Assembly (NCBI GenBank): GCA_020724775.1
Contig: DYGG01000002.1
Span: 1-58,295, forward strand
DNA: 58,295 nucleotides
Direction of reading: 5' to 3'
Source of the DNA: Ignavibacterium sp.
GTDB taxonomy: Bacteria > Zixibacteria > MSB-5A5 > GN15 > PGXB01
Shown: piece by piece, positions 21,201 through 29,721 of the stretch
Layout of the letters: each line of letters opens with the position of its first letter
How positions within the stretch are numbered: position 1 is the stretch's first letter
The notes under the pieces: model-generated
What the model was told of the DNA's origin: nothing
Seen by the model: only the letters and a program-made list of their open reading frames with translations
Databases searched by the model: none
Position numbers and translations under genes: made by a program

Positions 21201-24147
21201 CCTTGGCGTTTCCTTCGGTGCCGTTAATGGCTTCGTAGTCATAAGGGTCACACCCGTTACATCCTGCTCCCTCACCATTGTAGTACCAATTGTCGCCGTT
21301 AGGGTCGGGATTGGTGACGGGGTCATATCCCGGCTCATCGCTGTCCTTTTTACCATCCAGTCCAATATCTTCCCCCTCATCCAGAATATTGTTGTAGAAG
21401 CCGCCAATGCTCCTTCTGTCCTCGGTGTCGAGACTGTCATTGCCGTTGACATCCTCGGAGATGATGCCCATTTCGAAATGGACAATACCCTTCTCCCCTT
21501 GTATACGCAACTCCAGCAACTGGGCGGCATCCTGATTGGCGGAACCGGCCGGCATATAGCGCATTAGTCCGTTCCAGGCGCGGGTCGAATCATATGAGAT
21601 ATTGGAGGTGTATTCTCCCGCGCGACGGTCCAACTTGCCCGGCTCAAACCGCAACCAGAGGGTATGGGTGCCGCTTTCGCCCGGTTTCAGTTCCCGATTC
21701 CAAATGCTATTAGTCGCTACCTGGTCATAAGGATTGTACCATATCAGCCGCGCCCGATGACTCGCTGTGTCCAGTCCGGCCGGGCGTGACGACAACGTCC
21801 AGAGTTCGCGGAAAATTCCCAGCGAATAGGAATCGCGGCTCCCCTCAAAATCATCAATATATGCCACGCCATCGACGTTGGGATTCGGATGCGACTGGGC
21901 CATTTCGCCGGAAATCGCCAGATTCGACTCGCTCGTAGTCGAGTAGAACGGCAGCAGATTTATCGCTTTGCTGAGGAAATTCGGCTTGAATTTGTAGGAG
22001 GCATCGGCATCCCAAATTGTGGAGCGGGTGGTTTCCTGTCCTACTTTCGGCTTGCGGTCGGTCGCCTTGTCGGACTTATACAGATAAGTGGCCCCCAGTT
22101 TGAAGTTGCTGCTGAATTCATACTCACCCCGGATACCGAATAGTGTCTTCTTTTCCGCCGCAATGAAAGGGGTATATTCATAGTCAATCGAGATATTGGC
22201 GTTCGGGTCAAGCGCCTCCTCGGTAAGAAAGGTGACCAAGCCGAAGTCATACTGAATATTGTAGTCGGTTCCTTTGCTCAACTGACGCCCGTTCAGGGTA
22301 ATCCGTTCTGAATTTTCAATAATATTGGGTCTTCCCAGGCTGATTTCTGTGGCGCGGCTCCGGTTGGAAACCTCGATGTAATATTTACTTGCCTTTATTA
22401 CTTCCTGCGTGGCATTCTGATAACTGTATATCTCCGGCACCTGTTCTTTTAGCAGCAGGGTATCGAAGTAAGGCTTGTTGTTGGCAAAGGGCTTTCGGTC
22501 GGGAAATATCAGTAGTCCCCGCACCGGGTCAACAATCGACGGCTTCTGCACATCGGCAAGACCATCCGAAATTGCCTGTCCCGCCTGATTTATGCTATCC
22601 AGCCCCATAAGTCTGATATACGGGATACCATCCTGGTGGTCGAGATTATCTTCGGAGCGCTCGGTGTTTCCCGCCCCTTTCAGAATCCTTATCTCCAGCC
22701 CGGTTACATCAATGTTCGTGGCATTAAGATAATAAACATTCCGCCACATATAATTCCAGGTAACCTGAGTTGAATCGGGATTCTTGTGACGAATTAGTTT
22801 CAGAGCATATGGTTCCTGGGCAACGTTACCGACCGTATCGATCGTCCCGTTGGCACGCTTGATAATCATATAGACGCCAATTTCGGTCCCGTAAGAGATA
22901 TTGGCGTTATCAAACAGAATCCAGTTGTTCTTGACATCCACATAATAAGTATTCCGGTCTACCGGAGTCGGGTTTACCAATGCCGACAACTTTTCATTGG
23001 CGAACATGGTGGTGTCATCGGGGTTAACATAGAGGTTGGCGTTGATACCGGTGGTGGTCTGCTGATACTGGCTGATACCGGTATAGATGTCAATATAAGT
23101 GATGGCATCTCCGAGGAAGAAGTCAACAAAGAAACCCTGGCTGTTCTTCCTCCCCAGGTCAAAAATCCGTCCGGAGGCATAGTTATAGTCGCGAATGTAA
23201 TCCTTGCGAGCACTGGCGCCGGCAATTATCGAATTTCTTTCGGTGGTTCCTTTTTCCTGGCTAGCTATAGCCGTCAGAGTTAAATTGCCGATTTGGGCCG
23301 TCGTCTTGATACCAAACAACCCCTGAATTCGCGATGCATACCCCACGAACTGCGTGTTGGGAAGCGACAGGGTCGTATTACCGGCTTCGATGCTTTTAAT
23401 AATATCATCCTCATCCCCCTTATAGCGCAGCATAATCCGGTTCGCCAGCGGGATATCGGTCTGGGAATCCTGTGTTACCGAGACGGATATCTTTGTGCCG
23501 ATAGTACCGTTGATATCAAACCGGGAAATCTGCTCCATATTCAGGGACGGGAACTTGCTCTGGCGATAAGTGGCTGTGGAGGCGCGGTCATCCCACTGGG
23601 ACCGTCCCGAAAAAGTAATCTGGTGATACCCGGAAACTTTCAACCCGGCACCGCCTTCTCCCGCAATCGATTCCAAAACTTTCGATTTGATGGGAATGTT
23701 GAGTGAAAGAAGCCCCCCCTGCTTTTGCTTCTGGTCTTTGGTCAACGCTTGCGCCCTCAAGTCGCTCATATTCTGAAGCAAACTCAGGTCGCGCCGTCGC
23801 TGCATATACTCGACTGCGTCCACAGACCGGGGAGTGTATTCGTACGCCAGCGGCCCCGAACGGTAATACTCGCCTGAGAAGGTCAAAGTCCGGTTTTCAA
23901 AATCTGAGCGAATTACTTTGGTAGGGAACTCCCCGATTCGTTTCAGGCGAGGAATCCTGGCGAAACTGAGTGAAATTACAAACTTGGGTTCTTCCGAGGG
24001 GTAGGGCGCAATCTGCCCCGAGGGGTAACTGAGTTCCCCATGAAAACCCGGCTCGGCGGAATGAGAAATACTACCGATTGATAGGACAACCGATAAGAGA
24101 AGTAAATATGTCAGTTTTCTGGTCGTATCTAACCGCTCAAAGTGCAG
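18214..24147 (-). CDS. sprA: SprA-like type IX secretion outer-membrane translocon
   Basis: A giant outer-membrane protein homologous to SprA, the 36-strand barrel through which type IX secretion exports cargo in Bacteroidota. Landmarks: the N-terminal motif YEYTPRSVDAVEYMQRR, a motility-SprA-type region with ITLNGRQLSKGTDYNIQYDFG, an Asp-rich calcium-binding-like stretch (about residues 890-990, DVNGNDSLDTEDRR onward), then about 700 residues of alternating strands ending in WVDIRF with a terminal Phe. No ATG, GTG or TTG gives a signal peptide: the first conventional start in frame is TTG at 23886. The open frame continues upstream to a stop at 24148-24150 and encodes LTYLLLLSVVLSIGSISHSA, a clear signal peptide. 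I therefore extend to the CTG at 24147 (about 1977 residues). The start is uncertain; the identity is not. Confidence 0.88.
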   Translation of the reverse strand: MHFERLDTTRKLTYLLLLSVVLSIGSISHSAEPGFHGELSYPSGQIAPYPSEEPKFVISLSFARIPRLKRIGEFPTKVIRSDFENRTLTFSGEYYRSGPLAYEYTPRSVDAVEYMQRRRDLSLLQNMSDLRAQALTKDQKQKQGGLLSLNIPIKSKVLESIAGEGGAGLKVSGYHQITFSGRSQWDDRASTATYRQSKFPSLNMEQISRFDINGTIGTKISVSVTQDSQTDIPLANRIMLRYKGDEDDIIKSIEAGNTTLSLPNTQFVGYASRIQGLFGIKTTAQIGNLTLTAIASQEKGTTERNSIIAGASARKDYIRDYNYASGRIFDLGRKNSQGFFVDFFLGDAITYIDIYTGISQYQQTTTGINANLYVNPDDTTMFANEKLSALVNPTPVDRNTYYVDVKNNWILFDNANISYGTEIGVYMIIKRANGTIDTVGNVAQEPYALKLIRHKNPDSTQVTWNYMWRNVYYLNATNIDVTGLEIRILKGAGNTERSEDNLDHQDGIPYIRLMGLDSINQAGQAISDGLADVQKPSIVDPVRGLLIFPDRKPFANNKPYFDTLLLKEQVPEIYSYQNATQEVIKASKYYIEVSNRSRATEISLGRPNIIENSERITLNGRQLSKGTDYNIQYDFGLVTFLTEEALDPNANISIDYEYTPFIAAEKKTLFGIRGEYEFSSNFKLGATYLYKSDKATDRKPKVGQETTRSTIWDADASYKFKPNFLSKAINLLPFYSTTSESNLAISGEMAQSHPNPNVDGVAYIDDFEGSRDSYSLGIFRELWTLSSRPAGLDTASHRARLIWYNPYDQVATNSIWNRELKPGESGTHTLWLRFEPGKLDRRAGEYTSNISYDSTRAWNGLMRYMPAGSANQDAAQLLELRIQGEKGIVHFEMGIISEDVNGNDSLDTEDRRSIGGFYNNILDEGEDIGLDGKKDSDEPGYDPVTNPDPNGDNWYYNGEGAGCNGCDPYDYEAINGTEGNAKDPNRWGKPDTEDIYRNNVCDKANNYFSFKLDLSNPGSYYVDSSDYNGWKTYRIPIKDTAALDTVVGSPSWSQINYVRVWFESPTGEVCQINFATMDFIQSNWDDKLKPVAPLQPTTSRFNVAVINNQENIDYRLDPPPGVSGYYDKTNQVTEPEQSLLLHYENFKALDTGVVERVLFDAPNYVGYRRLNMLVHGAPDVDSVMFFFRLGQDSNNYYEYQAMLQPGWNSANEVNIDFDRITGLKEFMMRSRDGSVDRPYDTTDGNYRIFGLPNLTRVKYLACGVVNLDSSQTPTGDVWVNELKLIDVRRDVGMAARVSASGNIADLVSYGVSYSYRDAYFREMSSSTRGGSSSNLGSGRSTAIYGINVSVGLEKFLPRSLNASLPLSIRYGKTTEIPLLRFNTDIVLPQELRNEESNINTSKGFTISESFNKRSGNPLFTILLNKLRMNYSYNKTEGKSPKTPVSFNENYHLGGRYEFSFGKIPSIKPFFWTEPVPLLNKLSGSRFYLLPNSFGSTADLDRNLTVSENTSRVRTESLRRDFRGNVRVSYKISNNMNATYSMDTKRDMSDPRTVVFSLNPSKFRLGRETNYNEGFGLSYEPAVFSFLTHKMTFSTGYREDIKVNDITRNAAASKSYGVGGVLNLKKLFGDPGSRPQRTRARTKEAADATATKKSTLGKGLEPLAKVMRFLTGWINPISYDFNERYGYSYTGLLERAQLKFRFGLTDDIGARIDSNATTTGYSTAVSKSTGYSFGSGTVFFGGLRTDVSYSRKIDQDIVKSFNPQKSIQTTFPDIRFAISPFKTFTLLNPIIKRFNPRTGYSRSTSEVINKQTGKAASERVTTAQRPLLSVNFDLLKGVQINVNTDRSVTDEKVFNSQSGAMTSRQRSVQTNYNVSTKYSFSAPTGIKIPLFGRLKFSSTMSLAVDVTMRKQKTESANGENPLASSGERSDFMVTPNISYSLSSQIRGGLSARWQDTNDVALQRKSHIRELRIWVDIRF

Positions 24148-24172
24148 TTAATTTTAGTCCGTTAAAAATATT

Positions 24173-25141
24173 CTATATCTTCTCCTCCTTAAAATCGCCA
24201 AGAAACGTGATTTCTTCAGCCAGTTCAATCCCGAATTTCTCTTTGACTTTCTTTTTCAGTGTCTCCGCCAGCCGCCTGATTTCTTGCGAGTTGGCGGTAC
24301 CGTCATTAATAATAATGTTGGCATGTTTGTAATATACATAAGCCCCCCCAACCCGCATCTCTTTAGCGCCAATCTCTTCCAGCAATTTGCCGGCCGTAAG
24401 TTTCCCGAATTTCTCCCGCCTGTCCGGAATATTCTTGAAAAAACAGCCGGCCGAGTGCTCCGTCTCAGGAAGTTTATCCTTTCGGGTCTTTAATATTTCT
24501 TGCACCTTTTGGGCAATTTCAGTCTTGTCTCCAGCCCGGAGAACGATTCCGGCCCGCGCCACAAATTCCCGTGTTTTCTTCAGTTTTGATGTCCGATAGT
24601 CAAATTCAAAATAAGTTGCCGGCTCAACTCTTACTTCTCCCTTGCGGTCCACCAATTCTGCCCATTTCAAGACCGAGCCTATTTCGGAGCCGTACGCCCC
24701 GGCATTTCCGAAGATTGCCCCCCCGACTGTACCCCAGATACCTGCGGCAAACTCCAGCCCGCTTAATCCATGCTCGGTGGCAAAGTCAACCAGACGCTGG
24801 AGTTCCACACCGGCGCCGACTGTTATTTCCGTCCCATCAAGTTGTATTCCCCCTATGCTGTTTTTGATTATAAGCCCATTATACCCCTCGTCGGAGATGA
24901 GCATATTAGAGCCGCCCCCCAGCATGAAATAAGGAATTTTAAGTTCATCGGCGATATGCACTACTGCGGCAAGTTCTTTGGTAGAGCAAACATTGGCAAA
25001 AAGACGAGCCTTTCCGCCGGTGCCAAAAGTATTATGCGCCGCAAGCGGTTCATCTTCAGAAATCAGATTGCCGAATTTTTCCATAAGTACCTTGGTTGCT
25101 TCCTTTAACGGTCGCTCCAGCCTATTTGCCAGGACTTTCAT
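24173..25141 (-). CDS. murB: UDP-N-acetylenolpyruvoylglucosamine reductase
   Basis: A 322-residue FAD enzyme that reduces enolpyruvyl-UDP-GlcNAc to UDP-MurNAc for peptidoglycan synthesis. The FAD domain shows NTFGTGGKARLFANV, FMLGGGSNMLISDEGYNG and GLEFAAGIWGTVGGAIFGNAGAYG. The C-terminal domain has HSAGCFFKN, where Cys stands at the usual Ser proton donor position (a natural variant seen in other MurB proteins). It lacks the extra insertion of E. coli MurB, so it is type II. The start is ATG at 25141. The sprA frame opens 25 bases downstream. Confidence 0.95.
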   Translation of the reverse strand: MKVLANRLERPLKEATKVLMEKFGNLISEDEPLAAHNTFGTGGKARLFANVCSTKELAAVVHIADELKIPYFMLGGGSNMLISDEGYNGLIIKNSIGGIQLDGTEITVGAGVELQRLVDFATEHGLSGLEFAAGIWGTVGGAIFGNAGAYGSEIGSVLKWAELVDRKGEVRVEPATYFEFDYRTSKLKKTREFVARAGIVLRAGDKTEIAQKVQEILKTRKDKLPETEHSAGCFFKNIPDRREKFGKLTAGKLLEEIGAKEMRVGGAYVYYKHANIIINDGTANSQEIRRLAETLKKKVKEKFGIELAEEITFLGDFKEEKI

Positions 25142-25223
25142 TATAAATATACCACCAGATATCCTAAAATCAAGCCAAAATGGGGCAGGGAAGCGCTGCC
25201 ATCAGGCTTCTGCGACCCGCCAA

Positions 25224-25547
25224 CTATCCCTTCTCCGAGTCCGGTGTCTTCTCCGCATCCGTTACCGGCGCTGCCGGTTCAGCCGGTTTCTTGAGTTCGT
25301 CCAGATAATTCAAGCGGAGTTCAAACAAAATATTCGACAAAAACTTCTCCTCGTCCGGGCTCAGATTACTCTTGGTCTTCTCGGCAAGCATTGAAAGCAT
25401 ATCAATACTCCCTTTTGCCTGCTCCAGATTTCGTTCCACCTTACCGGTAAGGGGAGAGACAATCTTCCCCAGATATTGCATAGCCGCTATTTGAAGCGAC
25501 ATCACTAACTGAAAGAAATGCGCATTTATGTCGGAATTTGATGTCAC
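25224..25547 (-). CDS. DUF1844 protein
   Basis: A 107-residue small acidic cytoplasmic protein matching the DUF1844 family pattern: FFQLVMSLQIAAMQYLGKI, then LEQAKGSIDMLSMLAEKTKSNLSPDEEKFLSNILFELRLNYLDELKK. The tail is rich in Pro, Ala and Glu. The family is widespread (deltaproteobacteria, FCB and others) and has no known function. Start GTG at 25547, since no ATG gives the complete N-terminus. It lies between recG (53 bases) and murB (82 bases) in the same direction. Confidence 0.85.
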   Translation of the reverse strand: MTSNSDINAHFFQLVMSLQIAAMQYLGKIVSPLTGKVERNLEQAKGSIDMLSMLAEKTKSNLSPDEEKFLSNILFELRLNYLDELKKPAEPAAPVTDAEKTPDSEKG

Positions 25548-25600
25548 TTATTCGCTCCGGCTGTCTAAGATACCAAACGTTACAATTGATGACCGACAAA

Positions 25601-27685
25601 TCATCCGGTTTGAAGATTGTACTTCTTCAGGGAAGCCTTTTTCATCAAATATCCTAACAGATTCTGCCGCTCGCTGTCAAGCCCTTTATCGCTCAGCAGT
25701 TCGGTCACTATATGTCTGGTTATCGGCAGAAGGTCATCGTCTTTTGAGAGATTCGCAATCCGTAACTCGGGAAGTCCATGTTGACGAGTCCCGAAAAACT
25801 CTCCCGGTCCTCGCAATCTGAGGTCCGCTTCCGCAATTTCAAACCCGTCACTTGAACTCCGGAACAACTCCAGCCTTTCTTTCGCCATATCGCTAATCGG
25901 CGGGGTCGCTATGGCTATTACCAGACCGGCCTCTGTTCCCCGTCCCACCCGTCCCCGCAATTGATGCAGTTGCGACAGTCCGAACCGCTCGGCATGCTCA
26001 ATGACCATAATCGATGCGCTCGGAATATCGATGCCGACCTCGATGACGGTCGTCGCCACCAGAACCTGCAGCCGACCCGACCGAAAATCGGCAATGGCTT
26101 TCTCTCTCTGTTCACGCTTTATACGTCCATGCACCAATCCCAGCCGAAACTCAGGGAAGATATCTTTTTTCAACCGCTCATATTCTTCTTCAGCCGCCTG
26201 CAAATCGACCTTTTCCGATTTTTCCACCAGCGGGTAGATGAAGAAAATCTGTCTGCCGGTTTTGAGTTGTTCCTTCAGAAACTTGTAAATTTCCGGTCGG
26301 GCGGTTGCGTTCCGCCAGACGGTGCGGGTCGGCTTGCGACCGGGAGGCATGCTCCGTATTGTGGTCAAATCGAGGTCGCCGTAGAGCGTAAGCGCCAGCG
26401 TTCGCGGTATCGGCGTGGCACTCATGACCAGCGTGTCAGGATGACGCCCTTTCCCAACCAGATTCCCCCGCTGCATCACTCCGAATCGATGTTGCTCATC
26501 GATAATAACCAGACTCAATCGAGAGAATTTCACCGGCTCTGAAAGAAGGGCATGGGTTCCGAAGACTATCTGCGCCTCGCCGGACGCCACCGCCCGATGT
26601 GCCTCTTTCTTTTCGGCTCCGGGGAGCGAGCCGGTCAGAAGCCCGGCCTTGATACCGAGGCGGTTCAGGAATTCGGCCCAGTTGCGGTAATGCTGCTCTG
26701 CCAAAAGTTCGGTGGGAGCCATGAAAGCGGCCTGGTATCCGTTTTCGGCGGCGAAAACCGATGCCGCCAGAGCCACTACGGTCTTTCCGCAGCCGACATC
26801 CCCCTGCAACAGCCGATGCATGGGACGCTCTTTTTGAATGTCGGCGACTATGACATTGATTGCTTTGTTCTGGTCCTCGGTCAATTGGAATGGCAACTGC
26901 TTGACAAATCGGCCCAAAAGATTGCCGGGCGGCTGATACTTTTCCATCTTTCCGGCTGAGCGAATTTTCTTACGCATCCTCAGAATCAGGTACTGCAGTT
27001 CCAGCAGTTCATCGAAGGCAAGACGTCTCCGCGCCGTTTCGATATCCCCTGCGCTTTCCGGGAAATGTATCGACCTAATCGCCCGGTCAAAGGGAGCTAA
27101 ACCATGCTCCTGCACGAGAGCGCGGGGGAGCGGCTCCGGAAGTCGCTCGCTGCACAGTTCCAGGGTTTGCTTTACCAGACGGCGCATCACCCGTCCGGTC
27201 AGCCCGGTTTCTTTCAATTCCGAAGTCGCGGGATATACCGGCACGATTCTTCCGGCATGAATCAACTCGCTGTCGTCATCTTCCATCCGCTCCATTTCCG
27301 GGTGAACCATCTGCAGTTGCTGAAAGTAACTGACCGCTCCGGTGGCGGCATATATTTCCCCCTTACTGAAATACTTCTCCAGAAATCTAATCCCGGAAAA
27401 CCAGATTAAGGCAATATATCCGGTTCCATCCCCCAGCATTACTTCCAGCCGTTGGCGTTTTCCTTTGAGAATCCCCTTGCCCATCACTTTTCCGATGACG
27501 GTCACCGCTGTTTCCGACCGAAGCGCCCCAATCGGCGTAATGACGGAACGGTCGAGATATCGTCGAGGAAGGTAATACAGCAAGTCGGCAACGGTTCTGA
27601 TGCCGACCATTGCCAACGCTTCGGCGCGGCGCGGTCCGACGCCTTTGACAAACTGAATTTCGGTTGGCAGCGATATTTCTGGCAT
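25601..27685 (-). CDS. recG: ATP-dependent DNA helicase RecG
   Basis: A 694-residue superfamily 2 helicase that remodels stalled replication forks. The N-terminal wedge/OB domain (about 1-200, KGVGPRRAEALAMVGIRTVADLLYYLPRRYLDRS) is followed by helicase motifs: Walker A GDVGCGKTVVALAA, DEQH box IIDEQHRFGVMQR, MSATPIPRTLALTLYGDL, VHGRIKREQREKAIADF and the arginine-finger motif QLRGRVGRG. Length and order are typical. The ATG at 27685 is divergent from the DUF3078 gene, and a promoter-like TTGACA-N17-TAATCT lies just upstream. Confidence 0.97.
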   Translation of the reverse strand: MPEISLPTEIQFVKGVGPRRAEALAMVGIRTVADLLYYLPRRYLDRSVITPIGALRSETAVTVIGKVMGKGILKGKRQRLEVMLGDGTGYIALIWFSGIRFLEKYFSKGEIYAATGAVSYFQQLQMVHPEMERMEDDDSELIHAGRIVPVYPATSELKETGLTGRVMRRLVKQTLELCSERLPEPLPRALVQEHGLAPFDRAIRSIHFPESAGDIETARRRLAFDELLELQYLILRMRKKIRSAGKMEKYQPPGNLLGRFVKQLPFQLTEDQNKAINVIVADIQKERPMHRLLQGDVGCGKTVVALAASVFAAENGYQAAFMAPTELLAEQHYRNWAEFLNRLGIKAGLLTGSLPGAEKKEAHRAVASGEAQIVFGTHALLSEPVKFSRLSLVIIDEQHRFGVMQRGNLVGKGRHPDTLVMSATPIPRTLALTLYGDLDLTTIRSMPPGRKPTRTVWRNATARPEIYKFLKEQLKTGRQIFFIYPLVEKSEKVDLQAAEEEYERLKKDIFPEFRLGLVHGRIKREQREKAIADFRSGRLQVLVATTVIEVGIDIPSASIMVIEHAERFGLSQLHQLRGRVGRGTEAGLVIAIATPPISDMAKERLELFRSSSDGFEIAEADLRLRGPGEFFGTRQHGLPELRIANLSKDDDLLPITRHIVTELLSDKGLDSERQNLLGYLMKKASLKKYNLQTG

Positions 27686-27691
27686 CGGTTT

Positions 27692-27720
27692 AGATTAATT
27701 TTTATATTTGGCTATGTCAA
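27692..27720 (-). promoter_or_regulatory. Putative sigma70 promoter of recG
   Basis: On the minus strand TTGACA (27720-27715), 17-base spacer, TAATCT (27697-27692). It sits only 7 bases from the recG ATG, so a transcript from it would have almost no leader. The -35 is perfect, the -10 only 3/6. Confidence 0.35.
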
Positions 27721-27797
27721 CATAATTGCCTTATCCAGATAACGGTTATGGTAAGATTACCAAGCGGCGATGGAACAAGTTCAACCGGGAGGTGACG

Positions 27798-28691
27798 ATG
27801 AAAAACCCCGCATACAAGACTCTCACTCTTTTGATCTGCTTTATTATTACAGGGATGGTGACCTCCGGGGCACAAACCGGCTGGGAAAAGTCGCTCGACC
27901 TCAGCCTAAATGCCACTCAGAGCAGTTATTCGGACTCCTGGGTGGGAGGCGAAGCCGGCAGCGTTGCCTGGACCATAAACGCCAACGGCATTTTCTCTAA
28001 GCAGTTATCGCCGGTTTTTAATCTCAAGAATACGGTTAAACTGGCTTTCGGCCAGACCCACAGCCAGGATGAGTTGACTAAGAATTGGTCCAAACCGACC
28101 AAATCGACCGACAAAATCGACCTGGAAGCGGTCGGTCTCTTTACAGTAAAGTCATTGATTCAGCCGTATGTCGCCTTTCGTTTTGAAAGCCAGTTTTTGG
28201 ACGCCTCGGTCTCGGAACATAAGCGGTATGTCAACCCGATGCTTCTTACCGAATCGGCCGGTCTGGCGCGCCAAATATTGAAGAAAGATAAAAACGAAAT
28301 CTTGACTCGTCTCGGTTTCGCTTTTAAGCAGAACATAAATAAGGTCCTACAGCCGCCTGATTCATCGACCACCATAGCGGAGACTGCGACCGACGGCGGT
28401 ATCGAGTCAGTTACCGATATAAAGAAGGTCTTAAGCGACAAACTTGCTTATGTCGGAAAACTGACCGCCTATAAGGCGCTCTTTTTCTCGGACAAAGAGA
28501 AGTTCCAGGGCACGGAAGCCGAGGATTACTGGAAGGCAATCGACGTCAACTGGGAAAATTCGTTGACGGCAAGCGTTTCCAAGTATGTCCAGGTGGTCTT
28601 TTATATGCAACTTCTGTACGATAAGCAGATAAGCAGCAAGGGACGATTGAAACAGACCCTCTCTCTGGGTCTGACTTACAAGATGTTCTGA
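27798..28691 (+). CDS. DUF3078 exported beta-rich protein
   Basis: A 297-residue exported protein. The signal peptide is KTLTLLICFIITGMVTSGAQT, followed by WEKSLDLSLNATQSSYSDSWVGGEAGSVAWTINANGIFSKQL, the typical DUF3078 opening (W, N-x-S/T-Q-S, W-x-x-GG). The rest alternates in the manner of beta strands and ends in LTYKMF with a terminal Phe, as outer-membrane barrels do. The family is common in Bacteroidota and its function is unknown. The ATG at 27798 is supported by a strong GGGAGGTGA seven bases upstream. Transcribed divergently from recG; no operon partner follows closely. Confidence 0.82.
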   Translation: MKNPAYKTLTLLICFIITGMVTSGAQTGWEKSLDLSLNATQSSYSDSWVGGEAGSVAWTINANGIFSKQLSPVFNLKNTVKLAFGQTHSQDELTKNWSKPTKSTDKIDLEAVGLFTVKSLIQPYVAFRFESQFLDASVSEHKRYVNPMLLTESAGLARQILKKDKNEILTRLGFAFKQNINKVLQPPDSSTTIAETATDGGIESVTDIKKVLSDKLAYVGKLTAYKALFFSDKEKFQGTEAEDYWKAIDVNWENSLTASVSKYVQVVFYMQLLYDKQISSKGRLKQTLSLGLTYKMF

Positions 28692-28850
28692 TGAAACGAT
28701 GACTCATAAGCCAATGATTTCTATTGCAGTTACTGACCTCGTTGAAGCTATAGAGAATGCACAGACGAGGAACGGTGACTCCAAAAAGGACGAAACTCCC
28801 TGCACACAAAAACCGTATTTGAATATTGCAAGTTCAAGGAGTGGTATAAT

Positions 28851-29276
28851 ATGAAAAAATTATCGGTCTCATCAGTAGCACTTGGATTAGGAGCCACCCT
28901 ATTTGGCTTTGGGGTTTCTTATTGGGCTGTTACCAAGTTCGAGCCACGCACTTACCACTACGTGTTTATTACAGCTGGACTGGTAGCGGCAATTTATGGA
29001 TTTTGCCAGGGGTTTCGCGCTATTCGTCTGGGCAGAATATCTGTTCGCCGACCTTTTATTGCTCTATTGATGAATACACTGGGAATGGTAGCAACCCTGT
29101 ATGGCTTCAGCCAGGCATTTCGTGGCTTGCACTACCTGCCACACAGCTGGGCGGCAACGATCAGCTTCTTATTGGTCGCAATCGGCTTGGCAGGTGCTTT
29201 GTTCGGTTTTATCCGTGCTTACATACTGATTGTTACCATGTTGAGGGTTAGGCCTGGTTCGAATACGCATGTATAA
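28851..29276 (+). CDS. Unrecognised four-helix membrane protein with internal repeat
   Basis: A 141-residue, very hydrophobic and basic protein that I do not recognise. Four membrane helices are apparent, near residues 6-26, 36-54, 68-88 and 99-120. Three of them carry a related pattern: LGATLFGFGVSYWA, LVAAIYGFCQGFRAI and MVATLYGFSQAFRGL, i.e. small residue, A-x-(I/L)-(F/Y)-G-F-x-x-(A/G)-(F/Y). This suggests duplication of a one-helix unit. A Shine-Dalgarno AAGGAG lies 9 bases before the ATG. The gene stands alone, 159 bases after the DUF3078 gene and before a 445-base gene-free stretch. Its codons look less GC-rich than its neighbours. No function proposed. Confidence 0.6.
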   Translation: MKKLSVSSVALGLGATLFGFGVSYWAVTKFEPRTYHYVFITAGLVAAIYGFCQGFRAIRLGRISVRRPFIALLMNTLGMVATLYGFSQAFRGLHYLPHSWAATISFLLVAIGLAGALFGFIRAYILIVTMLRVRPGSNTHV

Positions 29277-29721
29277 ATTGACCGAAACGGCATCAAGATG
29301 AATTGTAGGGTGGAGCGCCGAATCGAGGCAATATTTTTCTGCATTCCCCGACAAGTGGCCGCCATTGCAAGAAATGTCGGTGAGTCAAGTTTGAAGAAAA
29401 CATGACTTGTATATTGTTGGTGGTCGGGCAAATCATTATCTTCGCAGCAAACGGATAGTCCCGGGTCGATTCGAATTCGTTCTTGTCATGGCGAGACTTT
29501 CTTTTAAGCAAGGGTTACTTACGAAGCCAGTCAGCAGTTTATGTGGGCACCAAGCATTTGAAGTTGAGTCCGATCTGGCGCCGGTCGGGGAATATCTCTG
29601 GGGTTGTAACACGGATTTTGACTATCTCCACAACAAATCATCTCAGCTTTACTTAATTCGGAAACTGGCTTCTTCATACTAAAATCTTGAGCCGGAGCAA
29701 GTCCCTCTGCCCGAATCACCG
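29277..29721. other. Gene-free stretch, possibly decayed
   Basis: No convincing gene on either strand. A 9-base inverted repeat, GAAGCCAGT (29523-29531) and ACTGGCTTC (29664-29672), brackets about 130 bases. Frames of up to 91 codons exist on the plus strand but have no ribosome site and unremarkable composition. No transposase remnant recognised. It may hold the 3' end of the preceding transcript and the end of the pyr operon. Confidence 0.4.

Noticed and set aside
28546-28809. 87-codon minus-strand frame over the DUF3078 gene end
   Set aside because: Overlaps a real gene on the opposite strand for most of its length and has no family pattern.
29407-29682. 91-codon plus-strand frame in the gap after the four-helix protein
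   Set aside because: No ribosome site, composition unlike a protein, and it spans the arms of an inverted repeat.
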